30,841 nt of DNA from Schoenoplectus triqueter (lineage: Eukaryota; Streptophyta; Magnoliopsida; Poales; Cyperaceae): the NCBI GenBank assembly GCA_964058805.1, contig CAXKVV010000754.1, forward strand, positions 1 to 30,841. Direction: 5' to 3'. Below the pieces are notes generated by a model, which was given only the letters and a program-made list of their open reading frames with translations, did no database searches and had not been told where the DNA came from. This document shows positions 1 to 10,890 of the stretch, piece by piece. Made by a program: the position numbers and the translations under genes. Every line of letters begins with the position of its first letter. The stretch's first letter is position 1.

Positions 1-79
1 CGGCCCCCCCGGAAGCGCTTTCTTCTTCCCTTCCTCCTCTTCTTCTTTTTCTTCCGCGCGACTGGCCGAGAGGCGCCAT
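1..79 (-). CDS. possible start of a protein-coding ORF leaving the left edge
   Basis: Reading the minus strand, an ATG at 79-77 lies in a favourable plant context (CAACCATGGCG) and opens a frame with no stop to the window edge, about 26 codons. The visible residues begin MAPLGQSRG, followed by a Lys/Arg-rich run and then Glu and Ser/Gly residues. The stretch is GC-rich compared with the AT-rich DNA beside it, as a 5' exon might be. It is too short to recognise, and the basic run could be a chance product of the CT-rich tract on the plus strand. It may equally be the start of an element-encoded ORF, because the DNA to its right has LTR-like features. No function is proposed. Confidence 0.2.
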   Translation of the reverse strand, partial: MAPLGQSRGRKRRRGGREEESASGGA

Positions 80-823
80 GGTTGAGTGAGTTAGAGATAG
101 CGGAATTCTTCAAATTCATTCGATAGGAAGGTGCATATCATTGATTAGAACATGTATCAAGCATGAATTTTAAGGAATATGAAAAGAATAAAGAGAATTG
201 CGCTGAGGCAGTCAATGAGATCAAAATTGGGATTGACCTTTGCAAGCTTGTAAAAGTGAAATTAATTGAACAAGTAGCTTTCTTCCACTAAGGCGATGCT
301 CTCTGGATGCAAAGATAGTACCCTTTGAAGCCTTGCAATAGTATTCCACTAGATCACCAATCGGGTAAAAGGCAGCAAGCTCAAATTCAATAGTAGGGAG
401 TAGAGACAATGCAAAGAACAAGGTGGATCAATTACTGAGTCTAATAGGAGGCTAAGAGAGCTTGCAATTGAATGAATTGATGAGTAAGGTAATGGCAATG
501 GTAATTGAGCAAAAATCGGGCTCAAATGGAGAAATGGAGATTTTTCACTATACAGAGGCTTTTATAGTATTTCAGAGAGCTCTTTGGTGACTACCAAGTG
601 TGGAGAAGGTTCTAGAACAGTCCAGAAGTGAGTGATGGTTAGTTACTATGGAGAGTGGCAAAAGAGTGAATAAAAGACCTTTGTAACTAACTCAAACGGC
701 TTAACCACTGACAGCCGACTCAATTGAGTAATTAGAAAGCACAAATACATCCCAACCATTGATCTAAACTGAACCAAGGGTGGAGATTGAATCCAAGCCG
801 TGATCCAAGTGCTAATGGTCCAA

Positions 824-866
824 CCAATCACCATTTAGCAATCTACACACCCTTTGCTTATATAAA
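824..866 (+). promoter_or_regulatory. CCAAT plus TATA box pair, plus strand
   Basis: CCAAT at 824-828 and TATATAAA at 859-866 are spaced about 35 bp apart, which fits a plant RNA polymerase II core promoter. No convincing ORF follows; a 60-codon frame overlaps the site and is not recognisable. It could be an LTR promoter of a decayed element or a chance match in AT-rich DNA. Confidence 0.3.
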
Positions 867-2018
867 CCGAGTTAGAGAACAAAAAAGGGGGGAACAAGTA
901 AGAAAAAGAGAGAGAATAACCTGGCAGTTAGTAGCAAGAAGAGGAAAGAGTAAAAAGGGAGTTAATTGAGCCAATTGATAGTAGCCCTGGTTTGTTTCAA
1001 ACCAAAGTCTCTCAATTCGGCCTATTAAAAGCTGTTATACATTCCATTCATCATCTACAAAGCCACTGGTATGTATTTCTCTGGGTTTGAGATGTAATTG
1101 AGAAGATTTTCTTTGAATTGTGCAATAAACTTAGTTCTTGAGATGAACAGTACATGATTCTGCTATTTCTCTTTCAATTCCAATCTTGCATCTTGATTCT
1201 TGTAGTTATTTTTGAATTCTTTGATCTCCATCTTTATTTTTCGATTGAATTTCAAGAACTGCCAGTACTGCATATGAAATCAGTTATGAAACTTGGATAA
1301 TCAAAGACCTGAGCTTCTAGCTTGAACTTCATGTAATTATTATATCTTATTTATATCATCTGATTATACAATTGAGATTGGTAGTAGAGCTATACAGTTC
1401 TCCCATTCATCGCGGAATATAAAGGTCAATTCAGTATTGAATCAGTAGTAGGATCATCTAATCCTCTTGATTTCATGGCTTGAGTGGTTGTCATTACACC
1501 CACAATCAATTCAAAGCGCAAGAAGGTATAGTAATCAAAGGCAATCCGGTACACAATTCTTGAACAAACGCGATCGGTACCGTATTAAACAACACCAAGG
1601 TTAAATCAGGCCATAAACGAAGGATCCATAAGGAATTGATTTAGCAAACATGATTAGAAGGTATAAACGATCAATAACAGAAAATTAATTATGAGAATTG
1701 ACGATTAATCGAGTTGAATTTGTAGTCGGAAACTCAATTGATACCGAGTTGAACACTGTACCAGAAATGGTACCCTTGTACATGCTAGAACACCATACCG
1801 ATCTTCAATCAGGAGTGATAGAAAGATTCTTGAGAGTAAGGCGACGCTGCTAGGTTCATCTGATCGAAAGGGCGGAGCTCCGGTCGCCGGGAGTGGCTTC
1901 CAGCGCGAATCTCGACACAACAGTCAACGGGACAGTCAGAAAGACGAAGGTGCACGACTTTCAGCGCATGAACACGAGATTTGATGCGCGAAAACACATC
2001 TTGAAGGAATCCAACGTC

Positions 2019-2265
2019 AGTTATAAACCGCGGCTTAAGGGAAAAGGAAGGAGTTGATCTAAACCCTTCATCTCAGATGAATGAATCTCAAAGTAGATCT
2101 AACGGCCCAAGTGATCCATCGTCAAATGAATAGGCCTGATTGGATAAATAAAGATCTGGGCCCTTCATCTAGTGTGCACTAATCTCAGGAACAGATCCAG
2201 CGGCCCAAATAAGTTTATAATGAAGTAAAGGTATATGATAATCTGAATGTAAATCTGACGGCCCA
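2019..2265 (-). promoter_or_regulatory. minus-strand promoter-like region with three GGGCCGT motifs
   Basis: On the minus strand, three related motifs of the form TGGGCCGYYRGAT lie at 2265-2252, 2207-2194 and 2109-2096. They are followed by a telobox-like AAGGGTTTA (2068-2060) and a TATA-like TTTATAACT (about 2029-2021). GGGCC-type elements and teloboxes are common in plant promoters and in some LTR U3 regions. Downstream lies a GC-rich stretch containing a 62-codon frame (1997-1809) that I do not recognise. The order of motifs suggests a real promoter, of either an LTR or a gene, but no transcript evidence is available. Confidence 0.4.
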
Positions 2266-2289
2266 GATTAGGCCCAGTAATTAAATAAT

Positions 2290-3462
2290 AACAGAATAGT
2301 AATAATATAGAATAAATAAATGATTTGAAAATGTTCTTGAACTCCGAATTGACTCAAATTTGTTTCTAAAATTTTCTTATTTTTCATACTATTTTTCTAT
2401 ACAATAATATTCCAGTTTTAAAAATATAATCATGATAAAACAATTTAAAAGCAAAAGACATTACATATATTGATATAGTTGACCTAGCTTTGACTTGCCA
2501 TTTTAAATACTATAAAAATCCCAAAAATACAAATAAAAATCATAAATAATAACTAGATATGTTTTAGTGATTTTTCAAGTGATTTTCCATGAAATAATAA
2601 TGATGATAGTAATATACTATAATAAATAATGAGATTAGCTATATTCTTTGATAAATAAAAAAAAAATATATAAAAAATATGAATAACAATAGATATTATA
2701 TTGATATTTTCTGTAAAAAGAATAATAAAAATAAATAGCACAAAAGATACAAAATATACTACTATGGTAATAAATAGTAAAATACATTTTCTTTTATAAT
2801 AAAGAATGATAATATAGTTTTATAATATGAATTGTATTTCTTTTGTTATTTCTATACAAATATACAATAAAAATACTTTTGATGAATAAAATGTAATAAA
2901 AATAATAGTTGTAATAAAAACATAATGAATTTCATCTCTTATGACTATTTTCAACTAATAATAAAAATCTTATACTTTTCTATAGATAATAAATAGAAAT
3001 AATAAAAATAGATATAATGAATAGTATAATAAATAGGATAGAATATTAGTAATGATTTCTTTTTAACTATTATAGATATTAAAAATAAAACAAAAAATAA
3101 AAATAATAATAATAGTAAAATAGTATAGCTAACCATCTTTTAATTTTGTAAATGATTCTTACATAATGAATAATATTTCAATATAATAGAATATAATAAT
3201 AAAATTCTATTACTTTGGCTACCATAAACATTTTAAAAATACAAATAAAAATCATAGCCATTTTATTTTCTATTATTTTTGTAAAGTGATTTTCTACAGA
3301 ATAAATAGAGTTTAGAAATAATAAAAATAAAAATTCTACTATTTTAGCTATTATAAAAAAATCCCAAAAATATAAATGAAAATCTAGTTAAATAGCTAAC
3401 CCCTTTTTCCTATCATTTTTGTAAATAATTTTCTACATAGATAAATAGAGTTTAAAAATAAA

Positions 3463-3502
<40 letters not shown>

Positions 3503-3560
3503 GCATCTTTATAATAAAGAATGATAATGGAAGATATTATATAATAGATTTTGTGCATTT
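2290..3560. repeat. AT-rich region with degenerate repeat units of about 130 bp
   Basis: Very AT-rich DNA without genes. A unit of the type 'ctaTTaTAAAAA-TCCCAAAAATAnAAATnAAAATC ... TTTTTGTAAAnnATTTTCTACA ... AATAGAGTTTA' can be followed three times, at about 2505-2600, 3217-3330 and 3345-3455. The last two are spaced about 128 bp apart and are almost in tandem. The minus-strand frames here are hydrophobic low-complexity translations of AT-rich DNA and are not called as genes. Confidence 0.5.
3462..3501. repeat. (TAA)n microsatellite
   Basis: About 13 uninterrupted copies of the trinucleotide AAT/TAA at the end of the AT-rich region. Confidence 0.9.
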
Positions 3561-3573
3561 TAGAAATAAATAA

Positions 3574-4260
3574 ATATGCTCACATAAGGAGTGTAGAGCC
3601 ACATAAGAATATTTGCACACATGATATAACATTTAGAACGATTAGTCAAGACGAGAATATCTTGACAGAGGATAAATAAGGTTGCAATGACAACACGAGA
3701 AGATACGTTGAGACAAGAACATCTTGACGTGAGATGATTAAGGCTTTAATAGCAATACGAGAAGATATGTCAAGACAAGAACATCTCGACACTTGATGAA
3801 GAATAACAAGATACGTTGAGACAGGAACATCTTGACGTGAGATGAATAAGGCTTTGATGGCAACATGAAGGAACATGTCGAGACAAGAACATCTTGACAC
3901 TTGATGAAGAATAACCAGAGCTACGATACTAACATGGAGATATATGTCGACTCTGAAGAAGAAGAACATTATGATGTCCTAGATAGGTGACATCTTAATA
4001 ACTCGCTGCCATGAGCAAGTAACTCATGATTGAATACGCTCACACAAGGGGTGTAGGGCAACATAGTAATTTTGCACAAGTAATGCAACATGTAGAATGA
4101 TTAGTCGAGACGAGAACGTCTTGACGCTCGCTGAAGAATGACCAAAGCTACGACATCAGCATGGAGAGATATGTCGACTTTGAAGAAGAAGAACATTACG
4201 ATGTCCGAGAGAAGTGACATCTTAATGACTCGGTGTCATGAACAAGTAATTCATGACCAT
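3574..4260. repeat. direct duplication with internal ~60-bp minisatellite
   Basis: Two copies of one module are visible. The first starts near 3576 (TATGCTCACATAAGGAGTGTAG) and the second near 4035 (TACGCTCACACAAGGGGTGTAG). Both end with a matching 3' part: 'AGAGCTACGATACTAACATGG...' near 3918 and 'AAAGCTACGACATCAGCATGG...' near 4143, each continuing through GAAGAAGAAGAACATTA. Between these ends the first copy is expanded by units of about 60 bp built on CGAGACAAGAACATCTTGAC, at about 3640, 3710, 3770, 3820 and 3885. A 107-codon minus-strand frame (3969-3646) is just the translation of these repeats, with a repeated HQVSRCSCLD segment, and is not a gene. Confidence 0.75.
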
Positions 4261-4329
4261 TTGAGCTGGCAAGACTGAACTCATCCGTCGATAAGTTCGT
4301 CTCCTGGTTCATTTCCCGAGACTGTGAGA

Positions 4330-4890
4330 TTGAATCGGTTTGTAGGTAGATTCATCCACAAAACAGTGAATGTGAACCGTTCTGTAGGTAGGTTCCTTCA
4401 CTAACACATGCCTCAATGTTGAACTGGCTCAGCGCTTCAGGTTTGACATTGTGTGCAATTGTGTTTCCTAGGTTTATGAATCGGCTTAGTGCTTCGAATT
4501 CATGATCTAGAAGATCAGTGAGAAGAAACACGTGGGCCATATCCACCCCTCTCCTGATTCACCAACCTCAAGATCAACCGGCTCAGCGCTTCGAGTTGTA
4601 TTTTGTGTGATTGGTTGTTGACTAGTTAAGATTGAACCGATCTGTTTGTAGGTTTATCTTCTAGATCAACGGAGGTCGAGTCGATCTGTATGTAGATTCA
4701 CCTCAAGCCCCTCTAAAGAGATTAACCTGGTCTGTAGGTAAGGTTACATCTCGAGGTAGCATAGACTGAACCGATCTGTTTGTAGGTTCGTCTTCCATAG
4801 GACAAAACCGATCTGTTTGTAGGTTTGTCTTCCATAGATTGAACCGATCTGTTTGTAGGTTCATCTTCCGTAGACCCCTTTTCATGAAAT
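4330..4890. repeat. minisatellite with GAACCGATCTGTTTGTAGGTTC core
   Basis: The core GAACCGATCTGTTTGTAGG is present near 4634, 4768, 4804 and 4841, the last three about 36-37 bp apart. Degenerate copies lie near 4335, 4375, 4683 and 4728. A second short motif, CCGGCTCAGCGCTTCGA, occurs near 4425, 4483 and 4579. The core begins GAACC and ends GGTTC, so each unit is weakly palindromic. The region has no recognisable gene and resembles the sub-repeats of plant LTR or satellite DNA. Confidence 0.7.
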
Positions 4891-4969
4891 TAGACGACCA
4901 CTTGACCATCTTTTAACTATACTATTTGCTTCTCTCTTTCAAAGATCCAGAGGTGCCTCGAGGTTCGTA

Positions 4970-5245
4970 GCCCAGGGTAATTAACGGTGGGGGCTTGCGC
5001 CCACCGGAATCTACAAGAACTCACAATCACTAAAAACCCCCTGAATGTGCATCCAAATAATCTCTAAACGGCAGAATCGGCCGACACCCAGCAGATGCAC
5101 GTTCGGGAGGGATCTCCGTGTCCTTCTTCCGCAACCCATCGCCCAGCGGCGGTGCGGAGCGCGCGAAAAAGGGTCGCACAGTACTGAAATGGGAAGAGGG
5201 TTTCCTCAAGAGCAGGGCAGATGCGTGATTTTGATTAAGGGGGGT
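4970..5245. other. GC-rich island of unknown nature
   Basis: A GC-rich stretch in AT-rich surroundings. It contains overlapping frames on both strands: plus 5045-5275 (76 codons) and minus 5272-5030 (80 codons). Neither shows a recognised motif. A short hairpin (CGGTGGG/CCCACCG) is at about 4985-5006. It could be an exon fragment or an element leader. The base composition alone does not show that it is coding. Confidence 0.3.
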
Positions 5246-6515
5246 CAGTATTCGGATTTGATAACTTATCATTAATAAATCAGTTATTAAATAAAAATAT
5301 TAAAATAATATCTTTTATATATTAAAAATAATAAATAATAAAAGTCAAAACAATAAATAATCATAACGATAAAGAAAATTTCCTCCATACGACTTCATAT
5401 TTAAATTTTTTTGTATAATTCTTTCATTATTTATGATATTAAATATTTTTTTCTCATTGAAAAATAATCAGACAATTTAGAGAGATCAGAAATTTGATTC
5501 AGAGATATCGGATTAACAAAAAACTTTAACCTAAAAGCACTATTTTTTTAAATCTAAGAGAGATCAATTGACCTCCCGTGATATAGACTACATCTGCCTT
5601 GCTCAGGAGAGCGCCATTATACCAACTCTTGTTAATATATGCTTTGATAGAGTTAATAGCATTTTTGTTCAGCAACATAGTGAGATACAATTGATTATGA
5701 TCCTACGTGTAAAAACAAAAATGTCATTACAATAGCAGTCAAAAACTATACACCCCTTTTGTTCCAGATGAATATTTGTAAACTCTTTAAATAACAGAGG
5801 TCTTCAAATTTGCTCGGTGCTAGCCTGTTGGGTCAGTACTCAGTAGGCGGCTATCTACAAAATTTTGAGCTGGAAAAAAAGGAAAAAATATAATACGATT
5901 TTCCTGAAATATTGTTCTGCCGGACTAATGTGTTTATGGTGCAAGTATTATCACAAATAACTCTTCATATAAAAAGAGAAAAAGAAAAAGAAATTTGATT
6001 GTTTTTCTCGGTAAAAGATAAAATCAAGTGACTCAAAAAAAAATTCAAGCTCGGCGATTTTTTTAATAAAATTTTAGCCCTTAATGCCGTTAAAATTTTA
6101 TTCGAATGATGATTAACCGACCTTAATTTTAGACATACAAAATTTGACATAATTTATCTTCCTTTGTTTGTTTTTGAAGAAATGCCTGTAGGATAATTAT
6201 ACCCAGACCAAAGAAAAAATGTCGAATGTTTTAACGTACAATTTTAATGGGAACTAATACTTACTACGCTGAATTCCAAAAGTATTACACAAATTTATTG
6301 TGGATATAAAACATTATTTTTCAGTCATATACTCAATCTCCACTCTCCAGTTAAATAAATTGGTAATCCTGAGACCATTCATATTAAAATGGTCAAACTA
6401 CGTACATGCTGCCGTCCTAATTGTCATTAATACATACCAAATTATATTTTCTTAATTAATTAGCCGAAGGAACCAAACTGTGGTGGGCTTTTTTATAATT
6501 CTCCCGTCGTTTCTA
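5246..6515. other. AT-rich spacer, no gene seen
   Basis: No supported gene. A perfect 12-bp inverted repeat (AATAAAATTTTA / TAAAATTTTATT) with a 14-nt spacer is at 6065-6102. A weak tRNA-like stretch at about 5560-5630 on the minus strand was considered and not accepted. Confidence 0.6.
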
Positions 6516-6734
6516 TGTTGTATAAACGGTATTGGTGTATGTATACAGACCAAATGAACTTGGGCTGAAAAGGTACATTCGCATCCCTATTGGCTGAAAA
6601 GGTGTATTCGCACCTATTCAAATATGTGATATTTCTATATATATGGATTGATGCTCTGTATCTATGTATGAGAAACAACATAACAGAACAAAAACACTTA
6701 AAGAGAAAGAGAGAATATCATCCAAGAGAGAGAT
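6516..6734 (+). repeat. 5' LTR of Copia-like element, first part
   Basis: Starts TGTTG and matches the 3' LTR from 14879. Shared blocks include ACCAAATGAACTTGGGCTG, a short internal direct repeat (GGCTGAAAAGGT twice) and ATATATATGGATTGATGCTC. It stops at the GAGAT duplication, and the LTR resumes at 12078. Confidence 0.9.
6730..6734. repeat. target site duplication GAGAT, left copy
   Basis: GAGAT here and at 12073-12077 flank the solo LTR. Removing the insertion and one copy restores the uninterrupted LTR sequence seen at about 15087-15095 (GAGATGGTCC). Confidence 0.93.
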
Positions 6735-6785
6735 TGTCACATCCCAGAATAATTAAAAACGGGTTAGGGGTGCTTAATCCCGCCA

Positions 6786-6811
6786 CGTACGCACGACGAG
6801 ACGTGCGTACG
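6786..6811. other. conserved 10-bp hairpin near LTR 1 end
   Basis: CGTACGCACG and CGTGCGTACG form a perfect 10-bp inverted repeat with a 6-nt loop. The same arms with the reverse-complement loop occur at 28603-28628 in LTR 2. In the inferred orientation it lies about 50-75 bp before the 3' end of the LTR. Confidence 0.85.
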
Positions 6812-7138
6812 AAAGGCTAAGTGAATAAAAATAAAGTAAATCCCAGAATAAATAAAATAATAATAATAATACAAAACAATAGCAGTCCATAATATATAGA
6901 TAAATACAACGCCTAACACCGGCGGGGCTAACTCCATCGGAATGGGTAGCAAAATCTCTCAAATAAAGCCCAAAGAAAAAAATCAAAAACCTGATGCCCG
7001 ATAAGTCCTATAATCTACCCGCCTCACTGTGCTGATGCGGCGAAGCACCTCTGATATCACGCAGGACTGCACCTAGCACTCGCTCCAATAAGATCCCGAA
7101 CCTAAAATACCTGGATCCCACAACCACCGTGGAAACGT

Positions 7139-7158
7139 GAGTAATTTTTAAATTACTC
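7139..7158. other. conserved palindrome in LTR 1
   Basis: GAGTAATTTTTAAATTACTC is a 9-bp stem with a 2-nt centre. It is kept identical at 28255-28274 in LTR 2. Confidence 0.7.
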
Positions 7159-7432
7159 AGTACAGATTTAGATCCAGCCTTAAGATTTGATCTTCTTTCC
7201 TAGTCTGGACCCAAATACCGATATCGAATTTTAATGCAATGAAATATTTTAATATATATTAATGTATTACTATTTTATACATATTGAGAACACACCTACA
7301 TGAGTGACATGAAATGACAAATAACCCCGAAATAGAAAATCTGTGGAAATAGTAATATAATATAAAATATAAGGTACGAGAAACAAACACCCGAAATAAA
7401 TATCCCAATTTGCAAATCACCAGATCTATCCC

Positions 7433-7524
7433 AAGCGGGCGCCACCAGCGTCCCAACTTACGAACTTGGGCCTTGCCTAAGCGGGCGCCACCAGCGACCC
7501 AACTTACGAACTTAGGACTTTATG
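7433..7524. repeat. 46-bp tandem duplication inside LTR 1
   Basis: AAGCGGGCGCCACCAGCG followed by CCCAACTTACGAACTT occurs twice with a period of 46 bp. LTR 2 has a more divergent counterpart at about 27880-27975 (GTGCCCGCTTAGG / GTGCCCGCTTGTGG). Confidence 0.75.
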
Positions 7525-7724
7525 TTTATGCGGCGCCAATGCCGCATAAACGACAATTCGGGCTCCCGAGGCGATAACGCCCTAGGAGAGTGAGCGTGCA
7601 TGCGCACGTACTCTGGTCTGCTAAATCTGATAATTCACCTTACAAAATAAAAACAAATGGATAAATATGTCTTCAGTTGCCATATCGCCAAAGGAGTTAA
7701 CTACTCGTGAATTAACAAATCAAA

Positions 7725-7885
7725 ATCAAATGGGAGCCTACACTGTACCAACCAAGGGTCAGAGGACCGCATCCCGTAAAAGTATCAAAACGAAATATAA
7801 ACAAATGGGAGCCTACACTGTACTCACTAAGGTCAGCGGACCGCATCCCGACTTTCTCTGTACCAACCAGGGGCCAAAGGAGAAA
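7725..7885. repeat. 75-bp tandem repeat inside LTR 1
   Basis: AAATGGGAGCCTACACTGTAC is present twice with a period of about 75 bp, and a partial third copy carries the 'gtaccaaccaggggcc' part. LTR 2 has the same arrangement, reverse complemented, with a period of about 74 bp at 27520-27665. Confidence 0.75.
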
Positions 7886-8265
7886 GCCCTTCAAACAATA
7901 TTAGGATCCTAAATACGCCGGATAAATATAATAATATAATAACACGAAGTAGATTCCAGTCTCGAATATGGCCGCCCACACTAAACACTGAAGTACACGG
8001 TATCCTAAATCGCTCAAATTTGGATTAAAAATTTAATCATATTAAGAATAATAAAAAATATAATATTGATCAAAGAAAAACACTCTGACACGGCCGAACC
8101 CGCCAAATGACGGAATCGGTGGATAATCCGACAGGCACAGATGCGCAGTACATATACAGACCGGTGGGTCCCACAGGGCCTATGGGTCACCGTACGTAAC
8201 CACAACGGTCTGGTTATGCAAGGCAACTCAGACTGGGAATTACCCGGTCCGCCTCTCAGCACTAC

Positions 8266-8282
8266 CATGCATTTAATGCATG
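8266..8282. other. conserved palindrome CATGCATTTAATGCATG in LTR 1
   Basis: A 7-bp stem with a 3-nt centre, also present at 27104-27120 in LTR 2. It contains RY-like CATGCA(T) motifs, which some plant B3-type transcription factors bind; a role here is only inference. Confidence 0.6.
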
Positions 8283-8622
8283 ATTAACTACCTAGCTTAA
8301 TTAATAATTAGTAATAGTAATAATATTTTCCTAATAAATATAATCTACATCTTGAATTATTTAATTCTATCTGATCCTATCTCGGGACTATTTCCCGAAT
8401 CCTACTCCTATCCTGTCTACGTGCAATATGACATGATATGACATGCGAATGCGGTTATGTCTCGAATATGCTGGTCAATTTACCGGATGCAAATGACATG
8501 TCAGATTCAGTCTCTAGTTATTTTTGGACAAAAACACCGCAATTCAGATTTTAAAAACAGTTTTATTTTCGATTTGGATTCCTAATTCTAAAGAGAGAAA
8601 ATCAAATCCCAGGAAACCGTAC

Positions 8623-8755
8623 CTGAGAGTGCTGGCGAGGATCACGGAGTCGCTCTACTCCGAAGGCAGAACACCGGCCTCGGGGTCGGTGTCCGCGTAC
8701 GTCTGGTCGGGAGTGACCTCGTACTCCGCGAGTGGATCCGAGTCGACAGTATCAC
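8623..8755 (-). other. exon-like GC-rich block in LTR 1
   Basis: On the minus strand this 133-bp GC-rich block is preceded by AG (acceptor-like) and followed by GTACGG after CAG (donor-like). The homologous block in LTR 2 (26627-26759) is exactly the same length. One frame encodes an acidic segment containing DSDPLAEYEV and TYADTDPEAGVLP, then a TAG stop. I do not recognise the peptide. It may be a short coding exon, an untranslated exon, or simply a GC-rich part of the LTR. Confidence 0.4.
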
Positions 8756-10453
8756 CTATTTTAATTAGACGCTTATTAGTTTTACTTGATTTACTTAACA
8801 ATTAATAATTAAAATAGATTGATAATTAATTAAACGGTCGTTCGGGTTTTATCGTCTTTTCTTGAAAATTTCGGCAGCATTCTTGCTGCATCTATGCGGT
8901 GTCGGAAATTTTAGTTTCTCGCATATCGATCCGTTTAGTTGTGTTTATCGTTCTTGATCGCGTTTATACGTTCATTCTTTATTTAAATTTCGAGTTTATG
9001 AAGTTAATTATCAAATCATTTAATCTAAAATAGAGAAATTAATTAATATATGATATATAATATATCTAATATTATATTTTAATATTCTTTTATTTATCTT
9101 TTTAAATAGAGAATATTGATTAACATATATTTATATATTTATTAATATTATTATATTATAAAATAGAGAAATTGATTAATATAGAATATATATATAATAT
9201 TTTATTTATAATATTTCATTTATTTTAAAAAATAGAGAAATTGATTAATATATACTAATTACATTCTAAGTATGGTTTTTACTATGCTTTTAATTTATGT
9301 AGTTTCTTTATTATATATAATTATTATTATTAGGTTTTTTATAAGTTAGGGAAAATAATTTTAAAAATAAAAGTAAAATAAGAAGAAATAAAATAAAATA
9401 AAAAATAAATAAAATAAAATAAACGAAAAATAAATAAAACAAAAGTAAAGAAAAGTTGTTATATTATTTATGTGTTGGTGTTTTAATGAACGAGATCATA
9501 CGCTGACTACCAAGCCAATTGTGTCTGTGCACTGGCAACCCGAAATGGGGACAGTCAGGGAATATAATCATTTCCCAAATTTAAGTTTACGTGATTAGTC
9601 CATGGATACCGCCAAACCTTTCGGGGCGGCCTCCAATTAATTAAACACATTTTAATAAATCTTCTTTTTTTTTCATGAGACTTTTAAATATTAGGCCATT
9701 TAATCTAACACTTATTTCTAATTAGGTTTTAATTAATTTTAATCCATTACTCGGCCCAATATAACTTTTAATTATCTTTTAAGTCCATAGTACTTGATCT
9801 GACCTAAACCTCTATTTCTTTTTATTAAGCAACCCAATTTTTTTTTCTAGTTAATTTTCTTAAAGCCCAAGTTCAGACAACCCAGCCAACACGCAAGCAA
9901 GAAAGACCACAGCACAAGGCACAATTCAGAATAAGGAAAAAAATAGTACACAGATCAGCCAAGATGGCAACACAGCAAGCCACAGAGCCAACCAAAGGCA
10001 ACAGTTCAACAAGGCTACAAGGCCAGGGTCAGTGCAGCAATAAGGACAGTACACCAGCACAGAGAAAAATAAATAGATTCAAGGTAGCACCAGTGCAGTA
10101 TCATTCACCACAATTACAAGAGTAACAACAAAAGATCTCAGATTTTACCAGCAACAACTAAAGTAGGCAATAGATCAAGGGTATATCAGTTCAAGGTGTC
10201 AGGAACTTAGTCAAAGCAATAATGCAACAAAAGGGAACCAGGATAGAACCAATAATCAAGGCAACAATCAGTTAACCAGTATTCAACAGATAAAAAAAAT
10301 CAGAACCAATTAGCACAAACAACCGGACCAATGCAAATCAAGCAAATAATGCATAATCACTCAGGCCATACCAGCATCAGTACCAGAACAGAACACATCA
10401 CAGGACAACCCAACAGAGCAGATAAAAAGGGCACATGGCAAAATGCCTCACTT

Positions 10454-10477
10454 CATTGGTACGAAATGGTACCAGTG
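10454..10477. other. GGTACC quasi-palindrome, first copy in LTR 1
   Basis: CATTGGTACG-AAAT-GGTACCAGTG, a near-perfect 10-bp stem with a 4-nt loop. It corresponds to the copy at 25328-25351 in LTR 2. Confidence 0.6.
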
Positions 10478-10866
10478 TACCAAGGTCATTCTCACCCCAA
10501 CGAGCAACACCCAATCATACAGCCCGAAATGAATTAACCCACCAAAAGAAATCAACCCACAATAAGAACAGACATTTTTAGGGTTCAGAGACAACTCAGC
10601 AAACCAGCAGGTCTGACAAGACAGAATCCATCAATCCCATTACCAGCAAACAACACAAGGACTAACCCGACCCTGAAACAGTACCAGTATCAGTCCACAG
10701 AGGAGGGGGACAGTTCTACCAGTAGGGCAGATACCAAAATAAGCAAGGAAAGTCACAGAGAGCATTAAGGGACGGGAAAGACTGCATTCAGCATAGCAAC
10801 AACCCAGATCCCAGAAAATAGTAAATAACCCGGCTCAAACCAACAGACAAAAGACAGCACCTGCGT

Positions 10867-10890
10867 CACTGGTACCGACTAGTACCAGTG
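10867..10890. other. GGTACC palindrome, second copy in LTR 1
   Basis: CACTGGTAC and GTACCAGTG form a perfect 9-bp stem around CGACTA. It corresponds to 24604-24627 in LTR 2. Confidence 0.6.

Larger units (their letters stand above)
80..2290. other. unassigned, probably element-derived region
   Basis: This block carries no ORF longer than about 71 codons and none that I recognise. It has promoter-like sets on both strands (listed separately). On the minus strand, a GC-rich leader-like stretch at about 1860-2035 lies below the TATA-like site. A quasi-palindrome at 1754-1774 (CACTGTACCAG AAATGGTACC) resembles motifs inside the two giant LTRs further right. These are properties of LTR-type sequence, but I could not find both ends of an element or a matching second LTR in the window. 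It could also be the upstream region of a gene outside the window. Confidence 0.35.

Noticed and set aside
2553..3136. Ile/Phe/Leu-rich minus-strand ORFs resembling membrane segments
   Set aside because: AT-rich DNA gives such frames by chance; they are short and lie in degenerate repeat DNA.
3646..3969. 107-codon minus-strand ORF with internal peptide repeats
   Set aside because: The peptide repeats are the 60-bp DNA repeats; no start context or composition supports a gene.
3574..4890. CRISPR-like array
   Set aside because: Units are adjacent and degenerate, without unique spacers of constant length; they are minisatellites in plant-type DNA.
5560..5630. tRNA-like stretch on the minus strand (TTGGTATAATGGCGCTC), a possible second SINE
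   Set aside because: The box A resemblance is present, but no acceptable box B or tRNA fold follows; too weak to call.
6065..6102. Perfect 12-bp AT-rich inverted repeat
   Set aside because: Likely by chance in DNA this AT-rich; no associated gene end or element.
6511..6515. TTCTA as target duplication of the Copia-like element
   Set aside because: The same letters are part of both LTR ends, so the match does not show a duplication.
7667..7912. 81-codon plus frame with a counterpart in LTR 2 (27718-27470, minus strand)
   Set aside because: Similarity follows from LTR homology and the 75-bp tandem repeat. It reads antisense to the inferred LTR direction and shows no domain.
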